Below are positions 1-7,327 of a stretch of DNA of 28,352 nucleotides, piece after piece. The notes under the pieces are model-generated. The model made no database searches. It was not told where the DNA came from and was given only the letters and a program-made list of their open reading frames with translations. Numbering within the stretch: position 1 is the first letter of the stretch; each line of letters begins with the position of its first letter. Where the stretch lies: contig CALJVD010000095.1 of the NCBI GenBank assembly GCA_937974825.1, forward strand, positions 1-28,352. The letters are read 5' to 3'. The DNA is from an uncultured Oceanospirillaceae bacterium. GTDB lineage: Bacteria; Pseudomonadota; Gammaproteobacteria; Pseudomonadales; Oceanobacteraceae. Position numbers and translations under genes: made by a program.

Positions 1-284
1 TCTTCGTTAATAAGCTCGGGCTCATCCACTAGTTCTTGGTTAACGGCAATGACTTTACCTTTTACGGGCGCATAAATATCAGAGGCTGCTTTTACCGACT
101 CAACCACGGCAACTTCTTGGCCAACTTCAACTTCCATACCGACTTCTGGTAGCTCAATAAATACGACATCGCCCAATTGTTCTTGAGCGAAGTCAGTAAT
201 ACCCACTGTCACAGTACCGTCGGCTTCAACACGTGCCCACTCGTGTGACTCCATGTATTTTAAGTCGGTAGGGACATTGCTCAT
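1..284 (-). CDS. gcvH: Glycine cleavage system H protein (lipoyl carrier), partial at the window edge
   Basis: H protein carries the aminomethyl intermediate on a lipoyl arm between the P, T and L proteins of the glycine cleavage complex in the cytoplasm. The visible 94 residues start at ATG 284-282, with a good AGGAG ribosome site at 295-291. They read MSNVPTDLKYMESHEWARVE and continue to the lipoyl-lysine motif ESVKAASDIYAP, with the modified lysine at about residue 65. The family is normally about 125-130 residues, so roughly the last 35 lie outside the window. The gene follows gcvT on the same strand after 79 bases, so the two are probably co-transcribed; gcvP would be expected further downstream but cannot be seen. 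Identification is secure. Confidence 0.97.
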   Translation of the reverse strand, partial: MSNVPTDLKYMESHEWARVEADGTVTVGITDFAQEQLGDVVFIELPEVGMEVEVGQEVAVVESVKAASDIYAPVKGKVIAVNQELVDEPELINE

Positions 285-299
285 TGTTTTCTCCTAAAT

Positions 300-314
300 A
301 GCTGTACGACAGCT
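300..314 (-). other. Small perfect hairpin just upstream of the gcvH ribosome site
   Basis: AGCTGT and ACAGCT form a perfect 6-bp inverted repeat around a 3-base loop in the gcvT-gcvH gap, ending about 5 bases before the gcvH Shine-Dalgarno sequence on the minus strand. It has no U tract, so it is not an obvious terminator. It could be an mRNA processing or translation element, or chance. Confidence 0.35.
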
Positions 315-363
315 GTTTGTATATTTAACTTAATGTGTCGCATTCTAAGGCAACAAAGAAAAA

Positions 364-1440
364 TTAAAATTGTTTTTTACCATTTCGTACGAAAGGTAGG
401 TTAATAACTGTAGCACTTACTAAATTACCATCAATGCTTACTTGGCATTTGTCTTGCGTTGTTGCAGGAACACGCGCAATAGCAATATTGGTGTTTAGAC
501 TGGGCGAGTATGTAGCAGAGGTGATCACACCGCTGTTTTCTGCATCTGTTAGTGCTTGTCCGGTGCTGGCTGCGGCATGTTGCGGTAATACTAAGCCGAC
601 TAACTTGAAGTCTACTCCACGCGCTTGCTCAGCAGATAAAGCATCACGCCCAAGAAAGGCGCGGTCTTCAGGTTGCCAAGCGATGCTGTGTGCCATGTTA
701 GAGGTAAGCGGTGACTCTTGCTCGCTCATCTCTTTGCCATAGAAGTTAAAGCCCGCTTCGATACGTAAGCTGTCGGCGGCTTGTAAGCCACAAGGCACAA
801 CGCCTGCATCTAATAGGGTTTGCCATAGTTCGGCAGCGTCTTCTTCCGGCAGAGTGATTTCTAAACCGTCTTCACCAGTGTAGCCCGTGCGCGAATAAAA
901 CCAATGCGATAGGGTTTTGCCTTCAAAGCGGTTTAATGAATCAATCAGCTCTGCGGCGTCAGGATACAGTTTTTTAACACAACTTATAGCCTTAGGCCCT
1001 TGAATAGCAATAAGGCACAGTTCCGGGCGTTCGGTTAGCGATATCTCATAACCTGTGGCATGAGCGGTCATCCACTCAATGGATTGGTTGCGCGTATGCC
1101 CGTTAGAAATAATGCGATACCAATTGCCCATGTTATACAAAATTACATCGTCAATAATGCCGCCATTGTTATTAAGCATGGTGCTGTAGAGCGCTTGTCC
1201 GGTGTTTTCTAAACGTGAAACGTTGTTAGCCAGTAGTTTTTGTAAATAAGCTTCGGCATCGATGCCGCGTATATCCACAATGGTCATGTGCGACACATCA
1301 AACATGCCCGCGTGCTGGCGTACTGCTAAATGTTCATGTGTTGCTGAATGGTAATGGTTGGGTACTTCCCAATCGCCAAGTAATGTAAAACTGGCATTAG
1401 ATTCGAGGTGCTTAGTATACAGAGCAGTGTGTTTACCCAT
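364..1440 (-). CDS. gcvT: Glycine cleavage system aminomethyltransferase (T protein)
   Basis: The T protein moves the methylene group from aminomethyl-lipoyl H protein to tetrahydrofolate, releasing ammonia. The 358 residues match the usual family length of about 360. The N-terminal folate-binding domain contains FDVSHM (47-52) and GGIIDD (93-98), whose aspartates correspond to the conserved catalytic region, followed by SRTGYTGEDGLEI. The C-terminal barrel carries FLGRDAL and KLVGLVL. It is the first visible gene of a gcvT-gcvH unit. The 159 bases upstream hold two small hairpins, but I do not see a glycine riboswitch, which is known ahead of gcv genes in some relatives. The start ATG at 1440 fits the family N terminus (MGKHTALYTKHLESNASF). 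Confidence 0.97.
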   Translation of the reverse strand: MGKHTALYTKHLESNASFTLLGDWEVPNHYHSATHEHLAVRQHAGMFDVSHMTIVDIRGIDAEAYLQKLLANNVSRLENTGQALYSTMLNNNGGIIDDVILYNMGNWYRIISNGHTRNQSIEWMTAHATGYEISLTERPELCLIAIQGPKAISCVKKLYPDAAELIDSLNRFEGKTLSHWFYSRTGYTGEDGLEITLPEEDAAELWQTLLDAGVVPCGLQAADSLRIEAGFNFYGKEMSEQESPLTSNMAHSIAWQPEDRAFLGRDALSAEQARGVDFKLVGLVLPQHAAASTGQALTDAENSGVITSATYSPSLNTNIAIARVPATTQDKCQVSIDGNLVSATVINLPFVRNGKKQF

Positions 1441-1512
1441 TCTAAATCCTGAGTAGATATTCTTGTTATAAGTATTGTTATCTGTTTTTTAGCTCTTTTT
1501 TAACCGTTAATT

Positions 1513-1551
1513 AGCCTTGACTCCGACTAAGGCTTCATTGTCTTAGCAATG
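1513..1551. other. Two small hairpins between the TetR gene and gcvT
   Basis: AGCCTT (1513-1518) pairs with AAGGCT (1529-1534), and CATTG (1536-1540) pairs with CAATG (1547-1551). They lie downstream of the TetR gene and upstream of gcvT. On the minus strand neither is directly followed by a clean U run, so a terminator for the TetR transcript is only possible. Confidence 0.3.
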
Positions 1552-1599
1552 AAAAAAGCTGGCAAGTATAGCGCTAATAGCCACTGTTAGCACCTGCCT

Positions 1600-2211
1600 T
1601 CATGCTTTGATTGCACGAACCATTAACTGAATATGCTGAGTAAGAATTTCTTCGTGGCTAGCGGGTAGCTCTAGGTTTTCTAACAAACCGTCCATATGCG
1701 CTAAGGCGAAGCCGTGAATGTTTGCCCAACAGCTATTCGCCAGTAAGGGCGCGGGCACTGGGGTTATTTCACCATTGGCCTGACCTTGTTCAATAAAGGT
1801 TTGCAAGACGGTAAAAGCGGCACGCCCAGCAGCGACTAATTTGGGGTGGTTTTGACGATCAGAAATGGTAGGGCCAAACATCAAACGGTACTTTTCAGGG
1901 TTATCAAAAGCGTAGCGTAGGTATACCTCGCCGGCGTTTTGAATATTTTCAGGGGCACTTTTTCCAAGGGTGATGGACGCCAAAAACTCATTGGCTAACT
2001 CTTGTAATGCTAAGGTGGCAAGCTCTGCCAGTAATTCATTTTTATCGGTAAAGTGACGGTAGGGCGCCGTTTGTGAAACGCCAACATCACGTGCTAAAGC
2101 ACGTAAGCTCAGCTTTTCGACCCCTTTTTCGCGAATAATGCTAATGGCTTTGTGTAAGAGCTCTTCACGCAGATTGCCGTGATGGTATGTGTTATCAGTT
2201 TTAGTGCTCAT
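1600..2211 (-). CDS. TetR/AcrR-family repressor with WHG C-terminal domain, likely regulator of the adjacent efflux pump
   Basis: This is a 203-residue one-component repressor. The N-terminal TetR DNA-binding domain is clear: the helix-turn-helix spans about residues 34-56 (LSLRALARDVGVSQTAPYRHF). The C-terminal ligand domain has the WxxxHG signature (W162, H166, G167) of the WHG subgroup. The gene is divergent from an RND adaptor/pump pair, with 139 bases between the two ATG starts. That space contains an inverted repeat overlapping the pump promoter. By analogy with AcrR-type circuits it probably represses the pump, and perhaps itself, until an unknown hydrophobic ligand binds. Family assignment is firm; the target is inferred from position. 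Confidence 0.92.
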   Translation of the reverse strand: MSTKTDNTYHHGNLREELLHKAISIIREKGVEKLSLRALARDVGVSQTAPYRHFTDKNELLAELATLALQELANEFLASITLGKSAPENIQNAGEVYLRYAFDNPEKYRLMFGPTISDRQNHPKLVAAGRAAFTVLQTFIEQGQANGEITPVPAPLLANSCWANIHGFALAHMDGLLENLELPASHEEILTQHIQLMVRAIKA

Positions 2212-2263
2212 TTCTTATTCTAGGTGTGTTTAGTCGGCGACATAATAGGTGAAATATTTTTTA

Positions 2264-2293
2264 TTGACCATTATTGTGCTTTGGGCATACTAT
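2264..2293 (+). promoter_or_regulatory. Sigma70-type promoter of the RND efflux operon
   Basis: TTGACC (2264-2269) and TACTAT (2288-2293) are separated by 18 bases, close to the sigma70 consensus. Transcription would begin near 2300, leaving a 5' leader of about 50 bases before the adaptor ATG at 2351. The -10 element overlaps the left half of the inverted repeat described next. Confidence 0.65.
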
Positions 2294-2311
2294 GTTTTCA
2301 ATGTAAACATA
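2291..2311. promoter_or_regulatory. Palindromic operator, probable TetR-family binding site
   Basis: TATGTTT (2291-2297) and AAACATA (2305-2311) form a perfect 7-bp inverted repeat with a 7-base spacer. The repeat covers the end of the -10 box and the predicted start site of the pump promoter. Size and placement match operators of AcrR-like repressors, which act by blocking RNA polymerase. Confidence 0.65.
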
Positions 2312-2350
2312 CTCTTTATAGAGCCTAATTAAAACAATAAAGTGGCCAAA

Positions 2351-3433
2351 ATGAAAAACCTATCAATTCGTCGACTCTGTCTGTTCATTCCCTTGTTTTT
2401 TTCGCTTGCTGTTTCCGCTCTGGAGCCTTTGTCGGTAGAAGTGTCTATTGCGCACTGGCAAGACTACTCTAAGCCGGTGCGTATTAGCGGCACATTAGAG
2501 AACAAGTCTGAACAGAACTTAGCTTTTAAAGTGAGTGGCTTAGTAAAAAAAGTTAAGGCGAACGAAGGGCAGTGGGTTAAAAAAGGGCAAGTACTCGCCG
2601 CGTTAGATTTAGAAGAAATTAACGCTCAGGTGTCTAAGGCACAGTCGGTGTTAGATAACTCAGAACGCAACCTAGAGCGTTTTACCTCGTTACAAGGGCA
2701 AAACGCTCTGTCGATAGACCAACTACAAGCGGCCGAAACACAAGTAGACGTTGCCCGTTCCGATTTAACCGTCGCTAAGTTTAATTTGCGCCATGCGGTG
2801 ATTCGTGCACCTGCCGATGGACGTGTGCTTAAGCGTTATATTGAAAACAACGAAATGGTCGCCCCTGGTACACCGGCTTTTATCTTTGCGCCTAAGCAGG
2901 GTGGTTGGGTGATGCGTGCCGGCGTGACCGACCGTGATATCGTTCGACTTAGTTTGGGTGACAGCGCAGAAGTAACGCTTGATGCATATCCTGGTGTGCC
3001 ATTTAAAGCACAAGTGAATGAGCTGGCGGCACGTGCCGATATTAGCCAAACCTTTGGCATAGAGTTACGTATCGAAGAAGAAACTGAAACACCATTACTT
3101 GCCGGCTTTGTCGCCTATGCAGAAATCATCCCCATTCAGTCGCGAAAAGTAGTGCTGTTGCCGGCCATGGCGATGGTCAGAGGCAGCCGTACCGAAGCTA
3201 TTCGTAAAAGCGGAATGCACAGCGAAGCTGAAGTTTTTGTCGTCAATGAAAACAACCAAGCTGAATTGCGTCGCTTGCCATTACTATCGATAGAACAGGG
3301 CAACTTAGTGATTGCGTCAGGCTTAGAAGAAGGTGAGCGAGTGGTGACTAAAGGGGCGTCCTTTTTAAGTGAAGGGCGTGCCGTAAACATTACCGCTAAT
3401 GCGTCATCCGACTCACAACTCGTAACAGAATAG
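2351..3433 (+). CDS. RND efflux pump periplasmic adaptor (membrane fusion protein)
   Basis: This HlyD/AcrA-type adaptor links the inner-membrane pump to an outer-membrane channel. From ATG 2351 it has 360 residues. A GTG at 2342 would add MAK, but it has no ribosome site, whereas AGTGG precedes 2351. An N-terminal signal peptide (LFIPLFFSLAVSA) has no lipobox cysteine, so the protein is periplasmic and probably not a lipoprotein. It is followed by the first lipoyl half (KVSGLVKKVKANEGQWVKKG), a helical hairpin (about 85-140), the second lipoyl half (VIRAPADGRVLKRYIENNEMV), a beta-barrel and a membrane-proximal domain (LVIASGLEEGERVVTKG). The pump gene follows after 11 bases. No outer-membrane factor is encoded, so a TolC-like protein elsewhere is presumed. 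Substrate unknown. Confidence 0.93.
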   Translation: MKNLSIRRLCLFIPLFFSLAVSALEPLSVEVSIAHWQDYSKPVRISGTLENKSEQNLAFKVSGLVKKVKANEGQWVKKGQVLAALDLEEINAQVSKAQSVLDNSERNLERFTSLQGQNALSIDQLQAAETQVDVARSDLTVAKFNLRHAVIRAPADGRVLKRYIENNEMVAPGTPAFIFAPKQGGWVMRAGVTDRDIVRLSLGDSAEVTLDAYPGVPFKAQVNELAARADISQTFGIELRIEEETETPLLAGFVAYAEIIPIQSRKVVLLPAMAMVRGSRTEAIRKSGMHSEAEVFVVNENNQAELRRLPLLSIEQGNLVIASGLEEGERVVTKGASFLSEGRAVNITANASSDSQLVTE

Positions 3434-3444
3434 AGGTAGTTACC

Positions 3445-6400
3445 ATGAAATTACCTGGACTGGCTGTACGTAACTATCAGCTAACGATTGTTCTGTTTGC
3501 TCTGCTATTGGTTTTAGGCACAGTATCTTTCTTTACTATGCCGCGCTCGGTTGACCCTCAGTTTAACTATCCGGCGGCCGTTATTAAGGTAGTGTCGCCG
3601 GGAACTACACCTCTAGATATCGAAAAGCTTATTGTTGACCCCATCGAAAGCGAGCTGAACGAGCTGGATGACATTTACGAATTTAAAACCAACGTCGAAG
3701 ATGGTTTAGCTTTTATTCGAATTGAGTTTTTATTTAATACCAACCCAGACGACAAATACGACGATGTGGTGACCGCAGTCTCACAGGTGCGTGGTCAGTT
3801 ACCCGACAGTGTCGCACATTTAAGTGTTGAAAAACTCACGCCCTCAGACGTGAATATTCTGCAGGTCGCGCTAATTTCAGAACAAGCCGACTATTTAGAA
3901 TTAAAGAAACACGCAGAGCTATTAGAAAAACAACTTGAGCGTGTCAGTGGTGTACGTCGTACTCGTATTGATGCCTTGCCAGAATTAGAAGTCCAAATCC
4001 AGGTAGAGCAGCGTAAAGTTAATGCACTAGGTATCAGCTTGGCTGAAATCGCACAGGCGGTAGAGCAGTCGGCACAAAACATTCCAGGCGGTTACGCTGA
4101 AAGCGGTGAGCGTCGCTTTACCATTCGTACCAGTGGTGACTACGAAAACTTAGAGCAAATTGAAAATACCGTGGTGCGCTCAGTGGGCGGTAAGATTATT
4201 TATTTGCGCGATATTGCTCATGTCAGCCTGACAGAAAGCCTGCCTATTTATAAAGCCCGATTTAATGGTGAAAAAGCGGTATTTATCTCGGCGGTACAGC
4301 GTATGGGCACGCAGATATTTGATGTGAGAAAAGATATTGATCAAGTATTGGAAGCCTACAAACCACGCTTGCCAGAATACATGCGTATTGAATTGGCGCT
4401 TGATCAATCCGACAGTGTTGAATTCCAAATTACCCACTTCTTTGACAACCTCAAACTCGGTTTGGCGTTAGTAGCTATTATGTCGTTATTAGTGCTGGGC
4501 TTTAAGCCGGCCTTGGTGGTAGTAGTGGCTATTCCCTTATCGATCTTTATTGCCATTGGCTGGGTTGATCTAAGCGGCTTTGGCTTAAACCAAATGAGTA
4601 TTATTGGTTTGGTAATTGCTCTAGGGATGCTGGTGGATAACGCCATTGTGGTGGTTGAAAACGTTGGCCGGCATCTGCGCGAAGGTAAAACACCCAAGCA
4701 GGCGGCAATATCAGGCAGTAGCCAAGTCGGCTGGGCGGTAGTGTCTGGAACCCTAACGACCATTCTGGCGTTTGTGCCGCTGATAATGATGCAGAATGGC
4801 CCCGGTACTTTCTTGCGTGCCATGCCCGTTACTGTGGTGCTGACACTGATTGCTTCTTTAGTGGTGGCTTTAGGGTTAACGCCACTATTAGCCAGTCGTT
4901 TAGGCAGCAGTGTTAACTCAACCCCTTATTTGCAACGTAAACTACAAACACTGGCAGATGGACATTATAAAAACGTGCTCGATAAAGCCTTGGCTAAGCC
5001 AAAAGCGGTATTGGGCATTTCGGTGCTGGTGCTGGTGTTAGCTTTGGCGTTATTTCCCATAATTGGCGTGAGTCTGTTTCCTAAAGCAGAACAACCAATG
5101 ATTTTCGTTAGCATAGAAATGCCAGAAGGTACTACCTACCAACATACCGATTTAATGGCATCGCAAGTCGAAAATATTGTGAATAAGTACGATATTGTTA
5201 AAGACATTGCTACTAACGTCGGCCGTGATAACCCGCGCGTTTACTATAATATTTTTCCATCCCGGCAAGCCGTTAACTACGCCCAACTCTTAGTAACCTT
5301 GCACGAACGTGATTTAAGGCAAGTAGAGCCTTTTGTTGCTCAGCTACGTCAAGAGTTTAACAAGTTCACAGGGGTGGATATCAGCATTAAAGAATTTATG
5401 CAGGGTCCACCTGTAGCGGCACCGGTAGAAATACGAGTAATGGGTGAGGTGCTTAACGATATTCGTGATGCCACTTTAGATGTTGAAGAAATCATTGCCA
5501 ATACGCCCGGTACGGTCGATGTGGAAAACCCCATTAGTAAAGAAAAGGTTGATCTGCATGTCGATATTAATCGTGATAAAGCCGCGCTATTAGGTATTCC
5601 ATTATCAACCATCGACCACAGTATTCGCACCGCACTGGTGGGGTCTAAAGTAGGTAAGTTTCGTGACGAAGAAGGCGACGAGTATGATTTAGTGCTGCGT
5701 TTGTCGGAATATTCAGACCCGCAACTAGGGGTCTTTGATGATATTCAAGTGCCCACGGCTGATGGCACGTTGGTGCCCTTGTTGCAGTTGGCGACTATTC
5801 GCCCTGAAACAGGCATCGCACGCTTCCACCATTTTTCTACCGAGCGTATGGCATCGGTGACAGCGCATGTTCTGCCGGAATACACCACTGAAGACGTAAC
5901 GAATGCAGTGGTCGAACAGCTTGAAGAGTACGCATGGCCGGCGGGGGTGTACTATGAAATCGGTGGTGAGCAATCCAGTCGAAAAGAAGCCTTTGGTGGC
6001 ATGGCGAAAGCTACGGCCTTTGCTTTAATGGGTATTTTCGCTGTGTTAGTGGTGCAGTTTCGATCCATTACTCAGCCACTGATTATTTTCGCTGCCATTC
6101 CGTTTGCGGCGACAGGATCCTTCTTAGCGTTGTTTATTGCGGGCTACACCTTCAGTTTTACTGCCTTTATTGGCTTTACTTCGCTGGTGGGCATCGTGGT
6201 GAACAACTCTATTATTTTAGTAGATTACACCAACCAAATGCGCTTAGAAGGTATGAGTAAGCTTGAAGCGATCGCTTCTTCAGCGCACACGCGTTTTATT
6301 CCTATTGTGCTAACGAGCTTAACGACTATTGGTGGTTTAATTCCTATTACTTTATCGGGCTCCGGAATGTGGTCACCTTTAGGTTGGGTGATTATTGGCG

Positions 6401-6486
6401 GGTTAACGCTCTCGACTGTATTAACGCTAGTGGTGGTGCCGGTGCTTTATACTATGTTGAGTGAAGATAAAATCGAGCAGGCCTAA
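3445..6486 (+). CDS. RND (AcrB/HAE1-type) efflux pump inner-membrane subunit
   Basis: This 1013-residue protein has the RND layout: TM1 near residues 12-30, a large periplasmic loop, a TM2-6 block (about 330-470), a second loop, and TM8-12 near the end. The pump would export hydrophobic compounds using the proton gradient. The TM4 motif reads GMLVDNAIVVVENV, so the usual Asp-Asp pair is D398-N399. The TM10 motif reads GIVVNNSIILVDYTN, so the usual lysine is N920. I recall such variants in a large branch of RND pumps, so this is probably a subfamily trait rather than inactivation. It forms an operon with the upstream adaptor and ends 9 bases from the convergent TonB gene. Substrate cannot be read from sequence. 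Confidence 0.95.
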   Translation: MKLPGLAVRNYQLTIVLFALLLVLGTVSFFTMPRSVDPQFNYPAAVIKVVSPGTTPLDIEKLIVDPIESELNELDDIYEFKTNVEDGLAFIRIEFLFNTNPDDKYDDVVTAVSQVRGQLPDSVAHLSVEKLTPSDVNILQVALISEQADYLELKKHAELLEKQLERVSGVRRTRIDALPELEVQIQVEQRKVNALGISLAEIAQAVEQSAQNIPGGYAESGERRFTIRTSGDYENLEQIENTVVRSVGGKIIYLRDIAHVSLTESLPIYKARFNGEKAVFISAVQRMGTQIFDVRKDIDQVLEAYKPRLPEYMRIELALDQSDSVEFQITHFFDNLKLGLALVAIMSLLVLGFKPALVVVVAIPLSIFIAIGWVDLSGFGLNQMSIIGLVIALGMLVDNAIVVVENVGRHLREGKTPKQAAISGSSQVGWAVVSGTLTTILAFVPLIMMQNGPGTFLRAMPVTVVLTLIASLVVALGLTPLLASRLGSSVNSTPYLQRKLQTLADGHYKNVLDKALAKPKAVLGISVLVLVLALALFPIIGVSLFPKAEQPMIFVSIEMPEGTTYQHTDLMASQVENIVNKYDIVKDIATNVGRDNPRVYYNIFPSRQAVNYAQLLVTLHERDLRQVEPFVAQLRQEFNKFTGVDISIKEFMQGPPVAAPVEIRVMGEVLNDIRDATLDVEEIIANTPGTVDVENPISKEKVDLHVDINRDKAALLGIPLSTIDHSIRTALVGSKVGKFRDEEGDEYDLVLRLSEYSDPQLGVFDDIQVPTADGTLVPLLQLATIRPETGIARFHHFSTERMASVTAHVLPEYTTEDVTNAVVEQLEEYAWPAGVYYEIGGEQSSRKEAFGGMAKATAFALMGIFAVLVVQFRSITQPLIIFAAIPFAATGSFLALFIAGYTFSFTAFIGFTSLVGIVVNNSIILVDYTNQMRLEGMSKLEAIASSAHTRFIPIVLTSLTTIGGLIPITLSGSGMWSPLGWVIIGGLTLSTVLTLVVVPVLYTMLSEDKIEQA

Positions 6487-6495
6487 GCTAAGAAC

Positions 6496-7230
6496 TTAAG
6501 GAGACACTTTTAACGTAGGTTTGAATACGTAATTGTCTCCTAACTCTTTAGGCACCGGCGGAAAAGGATTAGCAACCAGTATCGATTTAACCGCCCAGTC
6601 ATCAAAGGCTGGGTTACCGCTTGAATCAATGACCTGAACATCGGTTGCAATTTGTCGATAACTAAAGCGAATTTCAACTCTAACGCTACCGCTAAAACTA
6701 TGCGGAGCGGTTAGGGTTTTGCGAAGATGCGCCAGTACTTTTTGTTGGTAGTCTCGCTCTAATGGATCGCTTGAAAGTAGTTCTTTCGATACCGCCAACC
6801 CACTTTCTTCTTTTGTATCATCATTAATGCTTTTTTCTGAACTTGCTGTTGGCGCAGGTGCAGTAGGCTTAGCCACAGCGTTTGACGACAGTCTGCTGGT
6901 CGCTGTTTTAGTCGAGGGGATTTTAGTGGTTACTACCGTCTGTTGAGCACTGTTCGATTGTGGTTCTTGCTTAGCCGATGACGCTTGAGTGCTTTGTTTT
7001 GCCTCTGCCGCAGTCGGCGGTTGTGCTTTTTTAATTTCAGCTTGAGTCGGTGTTTCTTGCTTTAGCTCGGCAAAAATAACCGGCAGTGCCGTTGGTTTAG
7101 ACGGCTGACTTTTATTGCTAAAATTTGGCCACATAAGCAGCAGGTGAAGCCCTAAAGAAATTAAAACAGCTATCCATAACGTTTGGTTGGAACGCTTAGT
7201 AACCGATCTGTTTCTTTGAAATGGATTCAC
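6496..7230 (-). CDS. TonB-type energy transducer (TonB C-terminal domain protein)
   Basis: This 244-residue inner-membrane protein has a short basic cytoplasmic end and one membrane anchor (about 19-36, LWIAVLISLGLHLLLMW). A long low-complexity periplasmic linker rich in Ser, Thr, Ala, Lys and Gln follows (about 45-155), rather than the usual Pro-Glu/Pro-Lys repeats. The C-terminal domain (about 160-244) contains VRVEIRFSYRQIATDVQVID and SGNPAFDDWAVKSI, then NPFPPVP, which is the TonB/TolA C-terminal pattern. Such proteins pass proton-motive energy from ExbB/ExbD to outer-membrane receptors; no exbB, exbD or receptor gene lies nearby. It is divergent from the LuxR regulator (97 bases between starts). 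A TolA-like role cannot be excluded. Confidence 0.8.
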   Translation of the reverse strand: MNPFQRNRSVTKRSNQTLWIAVLISLGLHLLLMWPNFSNKSQPSKPTALPVIFAELKQETPTQAEIKKAQPPTAAEAKQSTQASSAKQEPQSNSAQQTVVTTKIPSTKTATSRLSSNAVAKPTAPAPTASSEKSINDDTKEESGLAVSKELLSSDPLERDYQQKVLAHLRKTLTAPHSFSGSVRVEIRFSYRQIATDVQVIDSSGNPAFDDWAVKSILVANPFPPVPKELGDNYVFKPTLKVSP

Positions 7231-7327
7231 CGCTTTCCCTTTTACTGTTGTACTCTGGCACTATTATGAGTGATATAGTTTAAAACGTGTAATCAAAGCA
7301 TCTAATTAATAAAAGCCGTGCATTTAA

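Noticed and set aside
434..742. 102-codon plus-strand frame inside gcvT
   Set aside because: It lies wholly within the secure gcvT gene on the opposite strand and has no family features.
1441..1599. Possible glycine riboswitch ahead of gcvT
   Set aside because: The 159 bases contain only two short hairpins and lack the conserved glycine aptamer cores that I would expect to recognise.
4404..4823. 139-codon minus-strand frame inside the RND pump gene
   Set aside because: Antisense shadow of conserved pump sequence encoding TM helices; no independent signals.
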